Virus record (IMG/VR): IMGVR_UViG_3300047356_000053
Location: 1-37,207 of that record
Source: a virus
DNA length: 37,207 nucleotides
Direction: 5' to 3' (one strand)
Shown here: positions 23,285-30,072 of the stretch, piece by piece
How positions within the stretch are numbered: position 1 is the first letter of the stretch
Layout of the letters: each line of letters begins with the position of its first letter
Translations under genes and position numbers: made by a program
The notes under the pieces: model-generated
The model's input: only the letters and a program-made list of their open reading frames with translations
Databases searched by the model: none
Told to the model about the DNA's origin: nothing

Positions 23285-23313
23285 TTTACTTTTGTGAAAT
23301 TAGGTCTTAAAAT
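23285..23313 (+). promoter_or_regulatory. Sigma70-like promoter of plus-strand cassette
   Basis: TTTACT (23285-23290) and TAAAAT (23308-23313) are separated by 17 bases. The promoter lies 44 bases before the first gene of a two-gene plus-strand cassette inside the leftward late region. Confidence 0.65.
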
Positions 23314-23356
23314 AGATTCAACACTTGAGAAACACACAACAACTAGGAGATTCAAA

Positions 23357-23614
23357 ATGAAATTAATTAGAACACGCCACTTCGACAACACAGTTAGATT
23401 AGTGCTAGTTGGTCAGAGAGGTAGAAAATGGACTAAGGCAGTTGTACTGACTACACCGATCAGAGTCGTAAAAGTGGATAACAAAATAGCTGACCGCTTT
23501 GAGACTTTCGAGGGTAGTATCCCAAAAGCAAAAAGGTTAGCAAGAGAGTTTGCTTCTTGGACCTACTCGGAAGGCTTGCCAAAAACATTAACCAACTTCT
23601 TGAAAGGAGTTTAA
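23357..23614 (+). CDS. Unknown 85-residue protein of reversed cassette
   Basis: The ATG at 23357 follows AGGAG with seven bases between and is preferred to an upstream TTG, which lies before the promoter's -10. The product begins MKLIRTRHFDNTVRLVLVGQ and is basic with a mixed alpha/beta look. It is four bases from the next gene and oriented against all surrounding genes. I do not recognise a function. Its partner looks like a metallopeptidase, so an accessory or inhibitor role is only a guess. Confidence 0.75.
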   Translation: MKLIRTRHFDNTVRLVLVGQRGRKWTKAVVLTTPIRVVKVDNKIADRFETFEGSIPKAKRLAREFASWTYSEGLPKTLTNFLKGV

Positions 23615-23618
23615 GAAA

Positions 23619-24053
23619 ATGAAAGTATCAAAAGAAGCAATGGCGTGGTACAAAAAAGCCGATCAAGTATGGACAAGCGTTGGTGAAACCTCGCACGATA
23701 ACGTATCGTGGAAAGAAGATCGTATTTGTTTTAAGACAGCTTCAAGAGCAGCAAAAGCAATGTGGAAATCTGAATTTCCTAAACAAAGATTTCCTTTTGA
23801 AATTATTAAGACAGCAGGTAGAAGATCTAACTGGGTTCGGAGAGGTGTGCTGTCAATCAACACTCAAAGAAACTGGGCAGCTTTAGTTCATGACTTTGGT
23901 CATTTGATGGGAATAATACATCAACGTAGAAACAAAAACTGGAAAACACATCACTGTGCGGAACACGCAATCATGGAGTGGAAACTAGCCAGAATGATTG
24001 TTGATAAAGGTTACATCGACAAGTCAAAAGAACAATTAAAAAAAGGGACGTAA
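23619..24053 (+). CDS. HDxxHxxGxxH metallopeptidase-like protein
   Basis: The 144-residue protein has H91-D-F-G-H95-L-M-G98-I-I-H101, which is the metzincin zinc signature HExxHxxGxxH with Asp in place of the catalytic Glu. Further His and Glu residues (H111, H112, H116, E120) follow and recall SprT-like proteins. AAGGAG precedes the preceding gene's stop and this start. There is no signal peptide, so a cytoplasmic role against a host protein is plausible. The Glu-to-Asp change could weaken catalysis or leave a zinc-binding protein without protease activity. Confidence 0.7.
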   Translation: MKVSKEAMAWYKKADQVWTSVGETSHDNVSWKEDRICFKTASRAAKAMWKSEFPKQRFPFEIIKTAGRRSNWVRRGVLSINTQRNWAALVHDFGHLMGIIHQRRNKNWKTHHCAEHAIMEWKLARMIVDKGYIDKSKEQLKKGT

Positions 24054-24060
24054 GCCCCTC
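24038..24060 (-). terminator. Weak intrinsic terminator after portal gene
   Basis: On the minus strand a short AGGG/CCCT hairpin (24044-24059) is followed by seven T residues (24044-24038), directly after the portal stop at 24064. The stem is only four base pairs, but the T-run and position fit termination of the TerS-TerL-portal unit. It overlaps the end of the convergent peptidase-like gene. Confidence 0.45.
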
Positions 24061-24063
24061 TCT

Positions 24064-26088
24064 TTATTGAGTCATCCTTTTCTCTTGCATTTGCTTATCA
24101 ACTATCCTCTCTTTTGATTCAATATCTTTTTCTTTAATCATCAGATCAGCAATCTTAGCTCTCTTCTGAAACTCTTCAGTGTCCTCATCTTTAATGTTAG
24201 CTGACAAGTTTCTAATCATGTCAGTCTTAACCTTGTCCTCCATCAGAGAAGCCTCAACCATTATCTTCTGAGCATTCGCCTGTGCCTCTTGAGCATCAGC
24301 CATAGACTCTTGCGCTCTAGCCTGTAACTCAGCAGTCTGGGCTGCGAGGTACTGCAACTGAGCTTGCTGTGCTTGCATCTGCATCTCTTGAGCCTGTGGA
24401 TTAGGCTGCGACATTTGCTCTAACTGAGCCATTAACTGCTCTCTGTTTAACAGACCAGAGGTAGACACGATGCTCTTTAGAATGACAGGGACAATAGGAG
24501 ACTTTGGTCCTAGTGTCTGTAACAAACCAATCAACTGCTGCTGCTCATGCTCTCTGGCTAAAGCACCAATAGAAGACATCGTAGTAAACTTGAAGTCTTT
24601 CATCGGATAGCGTTCTGGGTCAAACTGCATATATCGATACGCAACCTTTTTAACCATCGGTATGATGAAGTCATCCTGAAACGATGCCATCGCTACCTTG
24701 TTCTTTTTAACGATAGCAGACATGGCTAAAGACATTCCCATTCCGTTGTTCTGTCCTCCTCCTGCTGCACTCTTGACCAACTCTGCCGAGTCTAGTGTGC
24801 CTGTTGCTTGCAGCAGCATTGCTTCAAAACCTTTTGCTGTTTCATAGTTAGAAGCGTCTGTACTCCCAAACTTAAACGGTTGTAATATTTCTGCAGGATT
24901 GCCATTAGTCAGTATGTTTTTACCAGCTCTGACTTCAAACTTCATACCTCTCGGTAATCTTGTTGCATCTATGCCCATCATAGGTGCAGTTGTTAGTGCT
25001 AAGGAGTCCATATGAGAGCGTAGTTGAGCGTCAACAGCTTTTTGCATGTTATATGCCTTCTCAACTGTTCCAACTCCGTAGAACAGCTTAGGACGCACTT
25101 CAGGTCTATAAATGACGATTGGACGGTCTTCCATCATGTATGGAGAGCGTTCTGCCTTCAAAAGTTGAGAATCATTAGCAATAACGATGACAGCCTCGAC
25201 TAAATCAGCCATTTCAGCAGCTTCATCGTCATCTGGGAACAATTCTTCTGCTTTTTGCTCTACTTCACCTGAAGATTCTAATAAATCTCTTGGAACCAGC
25301 CCATAATACCGAATTACCTTAACTTTATCGTCTTGATACTCGGTTGCTTCAAGTTTAGACGGTTCTATATCGTCATCTTCATAATATGGCTCGATATCTA
25401 CCTTTTTATAGACCCCAGAAGCCATTCCACGCACTATTTGATGGTAACTGATGTATTCTTCAACAGCTACGCCTAAAGATTCATCAACTGAGTCAGCATT
25501 TGGGTCTACTAAGAGATTACGAGGGTGAACAGGCTTAACTTTGACTGTTACCTTCTCTCTTTCAGTAACTCCTACCTCTGCCATGCCTTGTTCTGGCATT
25601 TCTTGGGTAGTAGGGACACGTTCTAGCTCTGTTTGAACTAAAACTTCCCCTACACCTGTCCCATACAGCTCTGCTAGTTTAACAATCGATGATACGTTGT
25701 TGATGTAAGCGTTGTTATGCGTGTCTTCTAGTAGAAGAGACTGCATAAGCTCAACATCTGCACTGTTTTGATCTAATCCGTCATCACTTATTTCAAACAG
25801 TTTTCCGGATCCAGCAAAGCCTTCCATAGTTTCCGCAACCCTGTTATCAACAGCTTGACGGGTGGCAGGACTAATGATTTTACTACGCTCACTGTCCCTT
25901 GTACGATCTTCCGCAGCCCAAACTCCATAATATATCCTTTCATATTCATCCCACTTGGTTTCATAATTAGAGTCTCTCCAGTCTCTCCACTTGTCACAGT
26001 GGTCAACCACGAAAGACACCAGCTCTTTCTCACTTTGTGTTTCAGGTGCTTCTTCTTCCATGAAATCTGTATTATAGTTTTCAGCCAT
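24064..26088 (-). CDS. Portal protein (head-tail connector)
   Basis: The 674-residue protein begins MAENYNTDFMEEEAPETQSE and has an internal NNVSSIVKLAELYGTGVGEV, then DRPIVIYRPEVRPKLFYGVG and QLRSHMDSLALTTAPMMGID, the pattern of podovirus portals. A long Q/A-rich coiled C-terminus (MQAQQAQLQYLAAQTAELQA) would form the barrel. It forms the dodecameric DNA gate and lies directly downstream of the terminase genes. Confidence 0.9.
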   Translation of the reverse strand: MAENYNTDFMEEEAPETQSEKELVSFVVDHCDKWRDWRDSNYETKWDEYERIYYGVWAAEDRTRDSERSKIISPATRQAVDNRVAETMEGFAGSGKLFEISDDGLDQNSADVELMQSLLLEDTHNNAYINNVSSIVKLAELYGTGVGEVLVQTELERVPTTQEMPEQGMAEVGVTEREKVTVKVKPVHPRNLLVDPNADSVDESLGVAVEEYISYHQIVRGMASGVYKKVDIEPYYEDDDIEPSKLEATEYQDDKVKVIRYYGLVPRDLLESSGEVEQKAEELFPDDDEAAEMADLVEAVIVIANDSQLLKAERSPYMMEDRPIVIYRPEVRPKLFYGVGTVEKAYNMQKAVDAQLRSHMDSLALTTAPMMGIDATRLPRGMKFEVRAGKNILTNGNPAEILQPFKFGSTDASNYETAKGFEAMLLQATGTLDSAELVKSAAGGGQNNGMGMSLAMSAIVKKNKVAMASFQDDFIIPMVKKVAYRYMQFDPERYPMKDFKFTTMSSIGALAREHEQQQLIGLLQTLGPKSPIVPVILKSIVSTSGLLNREQLMAQLEQMSQPNPQAQEMQMQAQQAQLQYLAAQTAELQARAQESMADAQEAQANAQKIMVEASLMEDKVKTDMIRNLSANIKDEDTEEFQKRAKIADLMIKEKDIESKERIVDKQMQEKRMTQ

Positions 26089-26089
26089 A

Positions 26090-26428
26090 TTATTTCCCTA
26101 CCTTAAAATTCTCTAGTGGAGTACCTTTTTTATAATTCTTAGCGTAGTCTAGTGCTTCATCTTCTGTTTTAAACTCTTTAAAATTTCCTGTACGCATAGC
26201 ATGATCCAAAGCGTTTTTAAAGTCTTTAAACTCGTAAAGCTCTCCAGTTTCAGGCATATATTGGATCATAGGAAAAGCTATAGGTCTACCATCTACTGTT
26301 GTGTTTGACATTAAATGCGTAGCGTATCTTTCTTGATCCATGAACGCACCTTTTTCTGTCTTGTCAATGTAAGGATAGTTCTGTGGATTGTTTATTCTAT
26401 CTATAAATTCTGGTTCATTCTTAGGCAT
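26090..26428 (-). CDS. Conserved head-region protein between terminase and portal
   Basis: The 112-residue protein contains MDQERYATHLMSNTTVDGRP followed by IAFPMIQYMPETGEL, and ends YAKNYKKGTPLENFK. I recognise this as a small conserved protein at the same place in many podoviruses. Its function is unknown. Confidence 0.8.
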   Translation of the reverse strand: MPKNEPEFIDRINNPQNYPYIDKTEKGAFMDQERYATHLMSNTTVDGRPIAFPMIQYMPETGELYEFKDFKNALDHAMRTGNFKEFKTEDEALDYAKNYKKGTPLENFKVGK

Positions 26429-26429
26429 A

Positions 26430-27692
26430 TTAATATCCTGATATCCAGTCTAAGGGTTCGTAATCATCATCTAAATCTTCAAAGTACATCACTGCATTAG
26501 CTATCTGAGCAATTAAACTTACTGAGTCAACCATGTCATCATGCACACCAGTAGTAGGAAAGTTAAGCAGCTCGTCTTTAAACTCTTTAACCCAGTCACC
26601 ATCACAAAGTTCTACCTGCTTATGTTCGAACCTACCTTGTAAAGCACCTACGACTCTGTCTACCTTGCTTCTGTTACCTATCGCTATTTCTTCTATTCTT
26701 GGGTAGATGTTTTGTTTTAACATCATCTCGGTTAAGTAGGGCATAACAGCTCTCATCAAAGAACCTTTTTCTATTCCAATTACCTGAATGCCGTATAACT
26801 GGGTGTGCTTTAGGATTCTCTCGCATACCTCTTTTATATCCCACCTTCCTGCATCAACCTTGTCTACCCACCACTTGTTATCGTCTCCTACCTTGACAAT
26901 AGCTATAGACGTTTGGTCTAGGTACTTCTTTTTGTTACTGGCTTGCTTTGAGACGTTCTCAAAACCTGCTAAGTCCACAGCCATGTAGTAAGTACCATTC
27001 TCTGGCTCATCGTCTTTATCTCTTACTACCACCCATTCTTCTTTAAATATGTCTGACTGTGGTGCTTCAAAGTTAGCCATGAACTCTTGCCTAAACGCAA
27101 ACGTAGACATCGTTTCTTTAGCTATTTCAATTTCTTCTTTATCTAGCAGTGGATTATCAAAGCTAGTAAAATGCCACGACTTCCAGTCCTTAACTTCTTT
27201 CTTACCCAGCTTGTAGAGATCGTAGAAATGATTACGTCCCTTAGGTGTACCGATAAAGACACACTGACCCTTTAAGTCAGCTAACGCTGGTCTAAGAATC
27301 TGTTCAAACACTGTAGGTTTAATATCTGCATACTCATCGAGTACAACAAACTTTAAAGCTACACCTCGCATCGTCTCTGGTCTATCAGCACCTTTTAATG
27401 ATATGACAGAACCATTAATCAGTGTTAACTGCATATTGTTAACGTGGCTGCTTGCTATCACTGGATTGCCTAGCTCTAACAGTTGCTGCCACATAATGTC
27501 TCTAGCCTGTTGCTGCGTAGGGGCTATGTACCAGACATGACCCTTATCAGCCTCTAACGCAGAAACTATCAATCTCCACGCAGCCAGTCTGCTCTTACCT
27601 GTCCTACGACCAGCAGCTATGACCTTAAACCTAGAGTCATCTGTCCAAACCTCTTGCTGCCACGGAAGTAAACTAATCTTCAGGTCTGACAT
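26430..27692 (-). CDS. terL: Terminase large subunit
   Basis: The 420-residue packaging motor has an N-terminal ATPase with Walker A AAGRRTGKS (26-34) and Walker B VVLDE (116-120), and a C-terminal RNase H-like nuclease starting at AVDLAGF (Asp240) and including HDDMVDS near residue 385-395. It overlaps the small subunit gene by 20 bases. The length is typical for the shorter podovirus terminases. Confidence 0.95.
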   Translation of the reverse strand: MSDLKISLLPWQQEVWTDDSRFKVIAAGRRTGKSRLAAWRLIVSALEADKGHVWYIAPTQQQARDIMWQQLLELGNPVIASSHVNNMQLTLINGSVISLKGADRPETMRGVALKFVVLDEYADIKPTVFEQILRPALADLKGQCVFIGTPKGRNHFYDLYKLGKKEVKDWKSWHFTSFDNPLLDKEEIEIAKETMSTFAFRQEFMANFEAPQSDIFKEEWVVVRDKDDEPENGTYYMAVDLAGFENVSKQASNKKKYLDQTSIAIVKVGDDNKWWVDKVDAGRWDIKEVCERILKHTQLYGIQVIGIEKGSLMRAVMPYLTEMMLKQNIYPRIEEIAIGNRSKVDRVVGALQGRFEHKQVELCDGDWVKEFKDELLNFPTTGVHDDMVDSVSLIAQIANAVMYFEDLDDDYEPLDWISGY

Positions 27693-28071
27693 CTACGGTC
27701 TCAAACTCTACATCAGTTACTTCCTCATCAATGACTTCAGCTTGCTTATCACCTACCATTGATATCTGAATGTTGACACTACCTCTACCTGCATCCTTAC
27801 CCTTGTCAAAGTAAGACATCGGCAGCACTCGATCAATACACATCTTCAAACAAGCAACCTGATCTTTGTCATCATTATCAAGAGCTTTGGTGATGATCGT
27901 ATTAATCACAGTCTCACCGCTAGTAGCTAATAGCCTAGCATGAAACTCTTTTATTCTGGACGCTTCTCCAGCAGGTCTACCAACCTTATTTCTTTTCTTT
28001 TTAGCCTCAACCTCAGTCTTTCTCGGTCTACCGCGACCCCTTTTTTTAGGGACATTATCCTTATCAGACAA
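27673..28071 (-). CDS. terS: Terminase small subunit
   Basis: The 132-residue protein has a basic N-terminus with AT-hook-like units (KRGRGRPRK and NKVGRPAG), then a helical core (NTIITKALDNDDKDQVACLK). The start is a TTG at 28071 with GAGG seven bases upstream. Size, basic DNA-binding start and overlap with TerL identify it. The phased repeats 160-270 bases upstream could be its recognition site. Confidence 0.75.
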   Translation of the reverse strand: MSDKDNVPKKRGRGRPRKTEVEAKKKRNKVGRPAGEASRIKEFHARLLATSGETVINTIITKALDNDDKDQVACLKMCIDRVLPMSYFDKGKDAGRGSVNIQISMVGDKQAEVIDEEVTDVEFETVDVRPED

Positions 28072-28086
28072 AGTTTATCCTCTAAT

Positions 28087-28115
28087 TAGATATCTATGTA
28101 GGTTTAGAGGGTCAA
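28087..28115 (-). promoter_or_regulatory. Sigma70-like promoter for terminase-portal unit
   Basis: On the minus strand TTGACC (28115-28110) and TATCTA (28092-28087) are 17 bases apart, 16 bases before the TTG start of TerS. An extended -10-like TGCTAGGAT at 28172-28164 could be an additional start. Confidence 0.6.
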
Positions 28116-28230
28116 TGACGGTAATCATTGTTCATAATTCCTCTTAGGCTACATAAAGGAGGTATCCTAGCATATTTTACTTATTCTTGTATGCTTTTTT
28201 TTGTAGGGTACTTATTCTCCTTAGTTCTAA

Positions 28231-28344
28231 ATGAGCTTATCAGTTCTTAACGTCCGTTAACGTCCCTTAGCGGTGCTTAGAGGTTCTTATCGGTCCTTAG
28301 AGGTTCTTAGAGGTTCTTATCGGTCCTTAGAGGTTCTTAGAGGT
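28231..28344. repeat. Phased decamer array, about eleven units
   Basis: Eleven consecutive 10-base units run from 28231 to 28340 with a partial twelfth. The consensus is close to AGGTTCTTAG, alternating with CGGTCCTTAG and AGGTTCTTAT; early units such as CGTCCGTTAA are more diverged. A three-unit (30-base) super-repeat is exact from 28281 to 28340. A 10-base period puts each unit on the same face of the helix. It lies between TerS and the DnaA boxes. This is either an origin iteron array or a terminase recognition (pac/cos-type) site. Confidence 0.85.
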
Positions 28345-28432
28345 AAATCCTCTTTTCATTTTCACTTTTTTTGTGTCTGTTAGGGTGTTAATTATATAAC
28401 ACTCAGAGTGACAACCTATCCCCCCATTAAAG

Positions 28433-28567
28433 TTATCCACATTCCGTCCACAAGTTATCCACAATCTGCTAAATGAGAATGATTCTTATTTAGATTTGTA
28501 AATGATAATGATTCGCATTTACAAAGTTATCCACAAACTATACAAAGTTATTAACATTTTATCCACA
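28433..28567. other. Putative replication origin: four perfect DnaA boxes
   Basis: TTATCCACA, the highest-affinity DnaA box, occurs at 28433-28441, 28455-28463, 28527-28535 and 28559-28567, all in the same direction. The surrounding DNA is A+T-rich and has no gene. The cluster lies in the divergent 28072-28863 gap, next to the decamer array. This suggests host DnaA takes part in starting replication, although the phage has its own primase-helicase and polymerase. Confidence 0.75.
28471..28520. promoter_or_regulatory. Two Fur-like palindromes inside the origin
   Basis: Two 21-base palindromes, 28471-28491 (containing GAGAATGATTCTTA) and 28500-28520 (containing GATAATGATTCGCA), lie 29 bases apart between the second and third DnaA boxes. 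The second extends to 25 bases with GTAAAT/ATTTAC ends. Both resemble Fur boxes and the site at 23155-23175. A shared regulator could couple late transcription to origin use. Confidence 0.6.
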
Positions 28568-28662
28568 GGGGCTTATTAATTTGGGAGGAGGATGTGTTTG
28601 CGAAGTAGCCTCATAGAACTCCACAGGATCACACAAAACTCCACAAATCTACACAACAGGGC

Positions 28663-28735
28663 TTGACATTAACGCAATTATCGGTCACTAAAAAATAACT
28701 AGGAAGTTTACATAATCTGTTGATTTATTTATGCT
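28663..28735 (+). promoter_or_regulatory. Tentative upstream rightward promoters
   Basis: A perfect TTGACA (28663-28668) has only a weak -10 (CACTAA) 17 bases later. TTTACA (28707-28712) is followed after 17 bases by TATGCT (28730-28735). Both point to the early genes. Neither is as convincing as the promoter at 28789. Confidence 0.35.
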
Positions 28736-28788
28736 TTAAAGGAATAAGTAATATGCCTAAATAAATTGTTTATTTGATACGAAAATGC

Positions 28789-28817
28789 TTGACTCAAAAT
28801 AAAAGTACAATTAACAT
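28789..28817 (+). promoter_or_regulatory. Sigma70-like early promoter 1
   Basis: TTGACT (28789-28794) and TAACAT (28812-28817) are 17 bases apart. The surrounding GCTTGACTCAAAAT is repeated at the promoter at 29306. It drives the single gene at 28864. Confidence 0.8.
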
Positions 28818-28863
28818 AGAGGTGTGGTAAGGGAATATTAATTAATAACTAAGGAGAAATAAA

Positions 28864-29253
28864 ATGGCAAGACTTACAGTAAAATACGAATGCAAAGCAT
28901 ACAAAATCTACGAAGCACCTAGCAAGTACAAAGACAAGGATGTTATTGCAATCGCGTATGAGTCAAGAAATCATGGAACTCTACATCGTCTTTACACTTT
29001 AGGTAGTGTTGCTCGATATGCAATGGATAACTGCGAATGCCCAGTCTCAGCAATTAAAATATGCAAAGAACGTGGTCAGCCTCTTCACTATGCAATCCCA
29101 AAAGAAAAGACGCTTACTAGCCATGAACGTCCACAAGAAATTGCATTCTTGCAAAAGCATGGAGATAAAATTAAGTTTCATGGTAAGACTTTTGAGATTG
29201 TTTCAACACCGAACAACAACATATCTCTCAAGTTAATAGCTGTCTGGTCATAG
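28864..29253 (+). CDS. Unknown 129-residue early protein in its own transcription unit
   Basis: The gene has a good ribosome site (AAGGAGAAATAAA), its own promoter 46 bases upstream and a strong terminator 17 bases after the stop. The basic product starts MARLTVKYECKAYKIYEAPS and has several Lys/His-rich stretches and four cysteines. As the first gene transcribed rightward it is a candidate host-takeover or regulatory protein. I do not recognise its family. Confidence 0.8.
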   Translation: MARLTVKYECKAYKIYEAPSKYKDKDVIAIAYESRNHGTLHRLYTLGSVARYAMDNCECPVSAIKICKERGQPLHYAIPKEKTLTSHERPQEIAFLQKHGDKIKFHGKTFEIVSTPNNNISLKLIAVWS

Positions 29254-29270
29254 CACCAGTAATAAACATT

Positions 29271-29292
29271 AGGGAGCTTCGGCTCCCTTTTT
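29271..29292 (+). terminator. Strong intrinsic terminator
   Basis: A 7-bp stem AGGGAGC/GCTCCCT with a stable TTCG loop (29271-29288) is followed by five T residues. It isolates the first early gene from the operon that begins at the next promoter 14 bases on. Confidence 0.92.
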
Positions 29293-29305
29293 AGTTATAA
29301 AAGGC

Positions 29306-29334
29306 TTGACTCAAAATTAAAGCGAGAATAAAAT
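29306..29334 (+). promoter_or_regulatory. Sigma70-like early promoter 2
   Basis: TTGACT (29306-29311) and TAAAAT (29329-29334) are 17 bases apart, almost identical in layout to the promoter at 28789. It drives the early operon from 29377, which can run on into the replication genes as no clear terminator follows. Confidence 0.85.
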
Positions 29335-29376
29335 AGAGTTGTAGTTAGGTAATTTTAATTAATCAAGGAGAAATAA

Positions 29377-29625
29377 ATGACTAAAGTTAAATCAGAAATA
29401 AGCTGGGATGGTTACTACTTTCAAATTACTTTGGATGGTAAGAAGTATCCAAGAGAGCGTGGTGACTGGTATGTCATCTCTAGAGGTTTTGAACCAGAGC
29501 AAGCCAAAGAAGAAGCAATAGAGTTTGCTAAGTGGGAGAGAGCAGGTAAATACATCTCTAGCGCAGGTGTTAAGTATCAGTCTAAAGAACAGTATGAAAA
29601 ATTCATTGAGGAGGAGATGTCTTGA
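29377..29625 (+). CDS. Unknown 82-residue early protein
   Basis: The ATG has AAGGAGAAATA before it. The product starts MTKVKSEISWDGYYFQITLD and is mixed-charge with aromatic residues, probably a small alpha/beta fold. It is the first gene of the early operon and overlaps the next by four bases. I do not recognise a function. Confidence 0.75.
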   Translation: MTKVKSEISWDGYYFQITLDGKKYPRERGDWYVISRGFEPEQAKEEAIEFAKWERAGKYISSAGVKYQSKEQYEKFIEEEMS

Positions 29626-29804
29626 ACTCTCAATATCAAGACGTAGAGTACGTCATCATTGCAAACACCTCGGAAGGACATCACGAAGCTGTGATGTTCT
29701 TTGAGGATCTTCAAGAAGCAAAGAGTTACAAAAATGTTTTGAACTCTGCTGTCTACACAATAGTTCGTAGAACCACCACAATTAACGATGAGGAGATCAC
29801 ATGA
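29622..29804 (+). CDS. Unknown 60-residue early protein, TTG start
   Basis: The TTG at 29622 overlaps the previous TGA (TTGA) and follows GAGGAG. The product MNSQYQDVEYVIIANTSEGH has a beta-alpha-beta look (VIIAN, FEDLQEAKSYK, VYTIVRR). It ends in an ATGA overlap with a tiny membrane peptide gene. Function unknown. Confidence 0.7.
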   Translation: MNSQYQDVEYVIIANTSEGHHEAVMFFEDLQEAKSYKNVLNSAVYTIVRRTTTINDEEIT

Positions 29805-29893
29805 ATAACTTTGGAATGATCTTGTTTTTATGTTTGTTAGCAGCAGCTCACGTTGGGATACTTGTCTGGATGTGGCTAGGAGCATTGTCATGA
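29801..29893 (+). CDS. 30-residue membrane peptide
   Basis: This gene lies between two ATGA overlaps (29801-29804 and 29890-29893) and has GAGGAG upstream. The product is a single hydrophobic span, MNNFGMILFLCLLAAAHVG continuing with ILVWMW. Phages use such early peptides to alter membranes or exclude rivals, but no function can be assigned. Confidence 0.65.
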   Translation: MNNFGMILFLCLLAAAHVGILVWMWLGALS

Positions 29894-30072
29894 AGTTTAA
29901 AACTCCATATGAGCAAGGCAAGTGTGATTGTCACTACCGAAGGTATGACCGAAATAGGGCTTGCTGGAATGAGAAAGAACGTATAGAATATGATAAAGGT
30001 TGGGAATACGGTCAAAAACTCAACTACTACTACGATGATTTTGAATATTACGATAAGGATGAATTGTTATGA
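29890..30072 (+). CDS. RMF/CrpP-like small protein (first of pair)
   Basis: The start is the ATG at 29890 in the ATGA overlap, with AGGAG before it; a longer reading from 29830 has no support. The 60-residue product has KTPYEQGKCDCHYRRYDR, then ERIEYDKGWEYGQ and a Tyr/Asp-rich tail. The PYxxG ... ER-x-x-Y/W-x-x-GW-x-x-G pattern resembles ribosome modulation factor and the related small phage proteins. Ribosome binding is possible but unproven. Confidence 0.65.
   Translation: MKFKTPYEQGKCDCHYRRYDRNRACWNEKERIEYDKGWEYGQKLNYYYDDFEYYDKDELL

Noticed and set aside
28170-28208. AGCATA/TATGCT hairpin followed by eight T residues on the plus strand
   Set aside because: The stem is six A/T-rich pairs with a 15-base loop and no plus-strand gene ends nearby. 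It may be part of the origin or promoter region.
28592-28666. 24-codon frame in the origin region directly after GGGAGGAGG
   Set aside because: The purine run touches the ATG with almost no spacing, the frame covers the TTGACA and the short CTCCACA repeats, and the peptide has no recognisable feature. More likely origin DNA than a gene.
28072-28863. CRISPR-like array or tRNA in the large intergenic region
   Set aside because: The repeats are contiguous decamers without spacers, and no cloverleaf with a T-loop GTTCGA-type sequence is visible. No tRNA gene was seen anywhere in the window.
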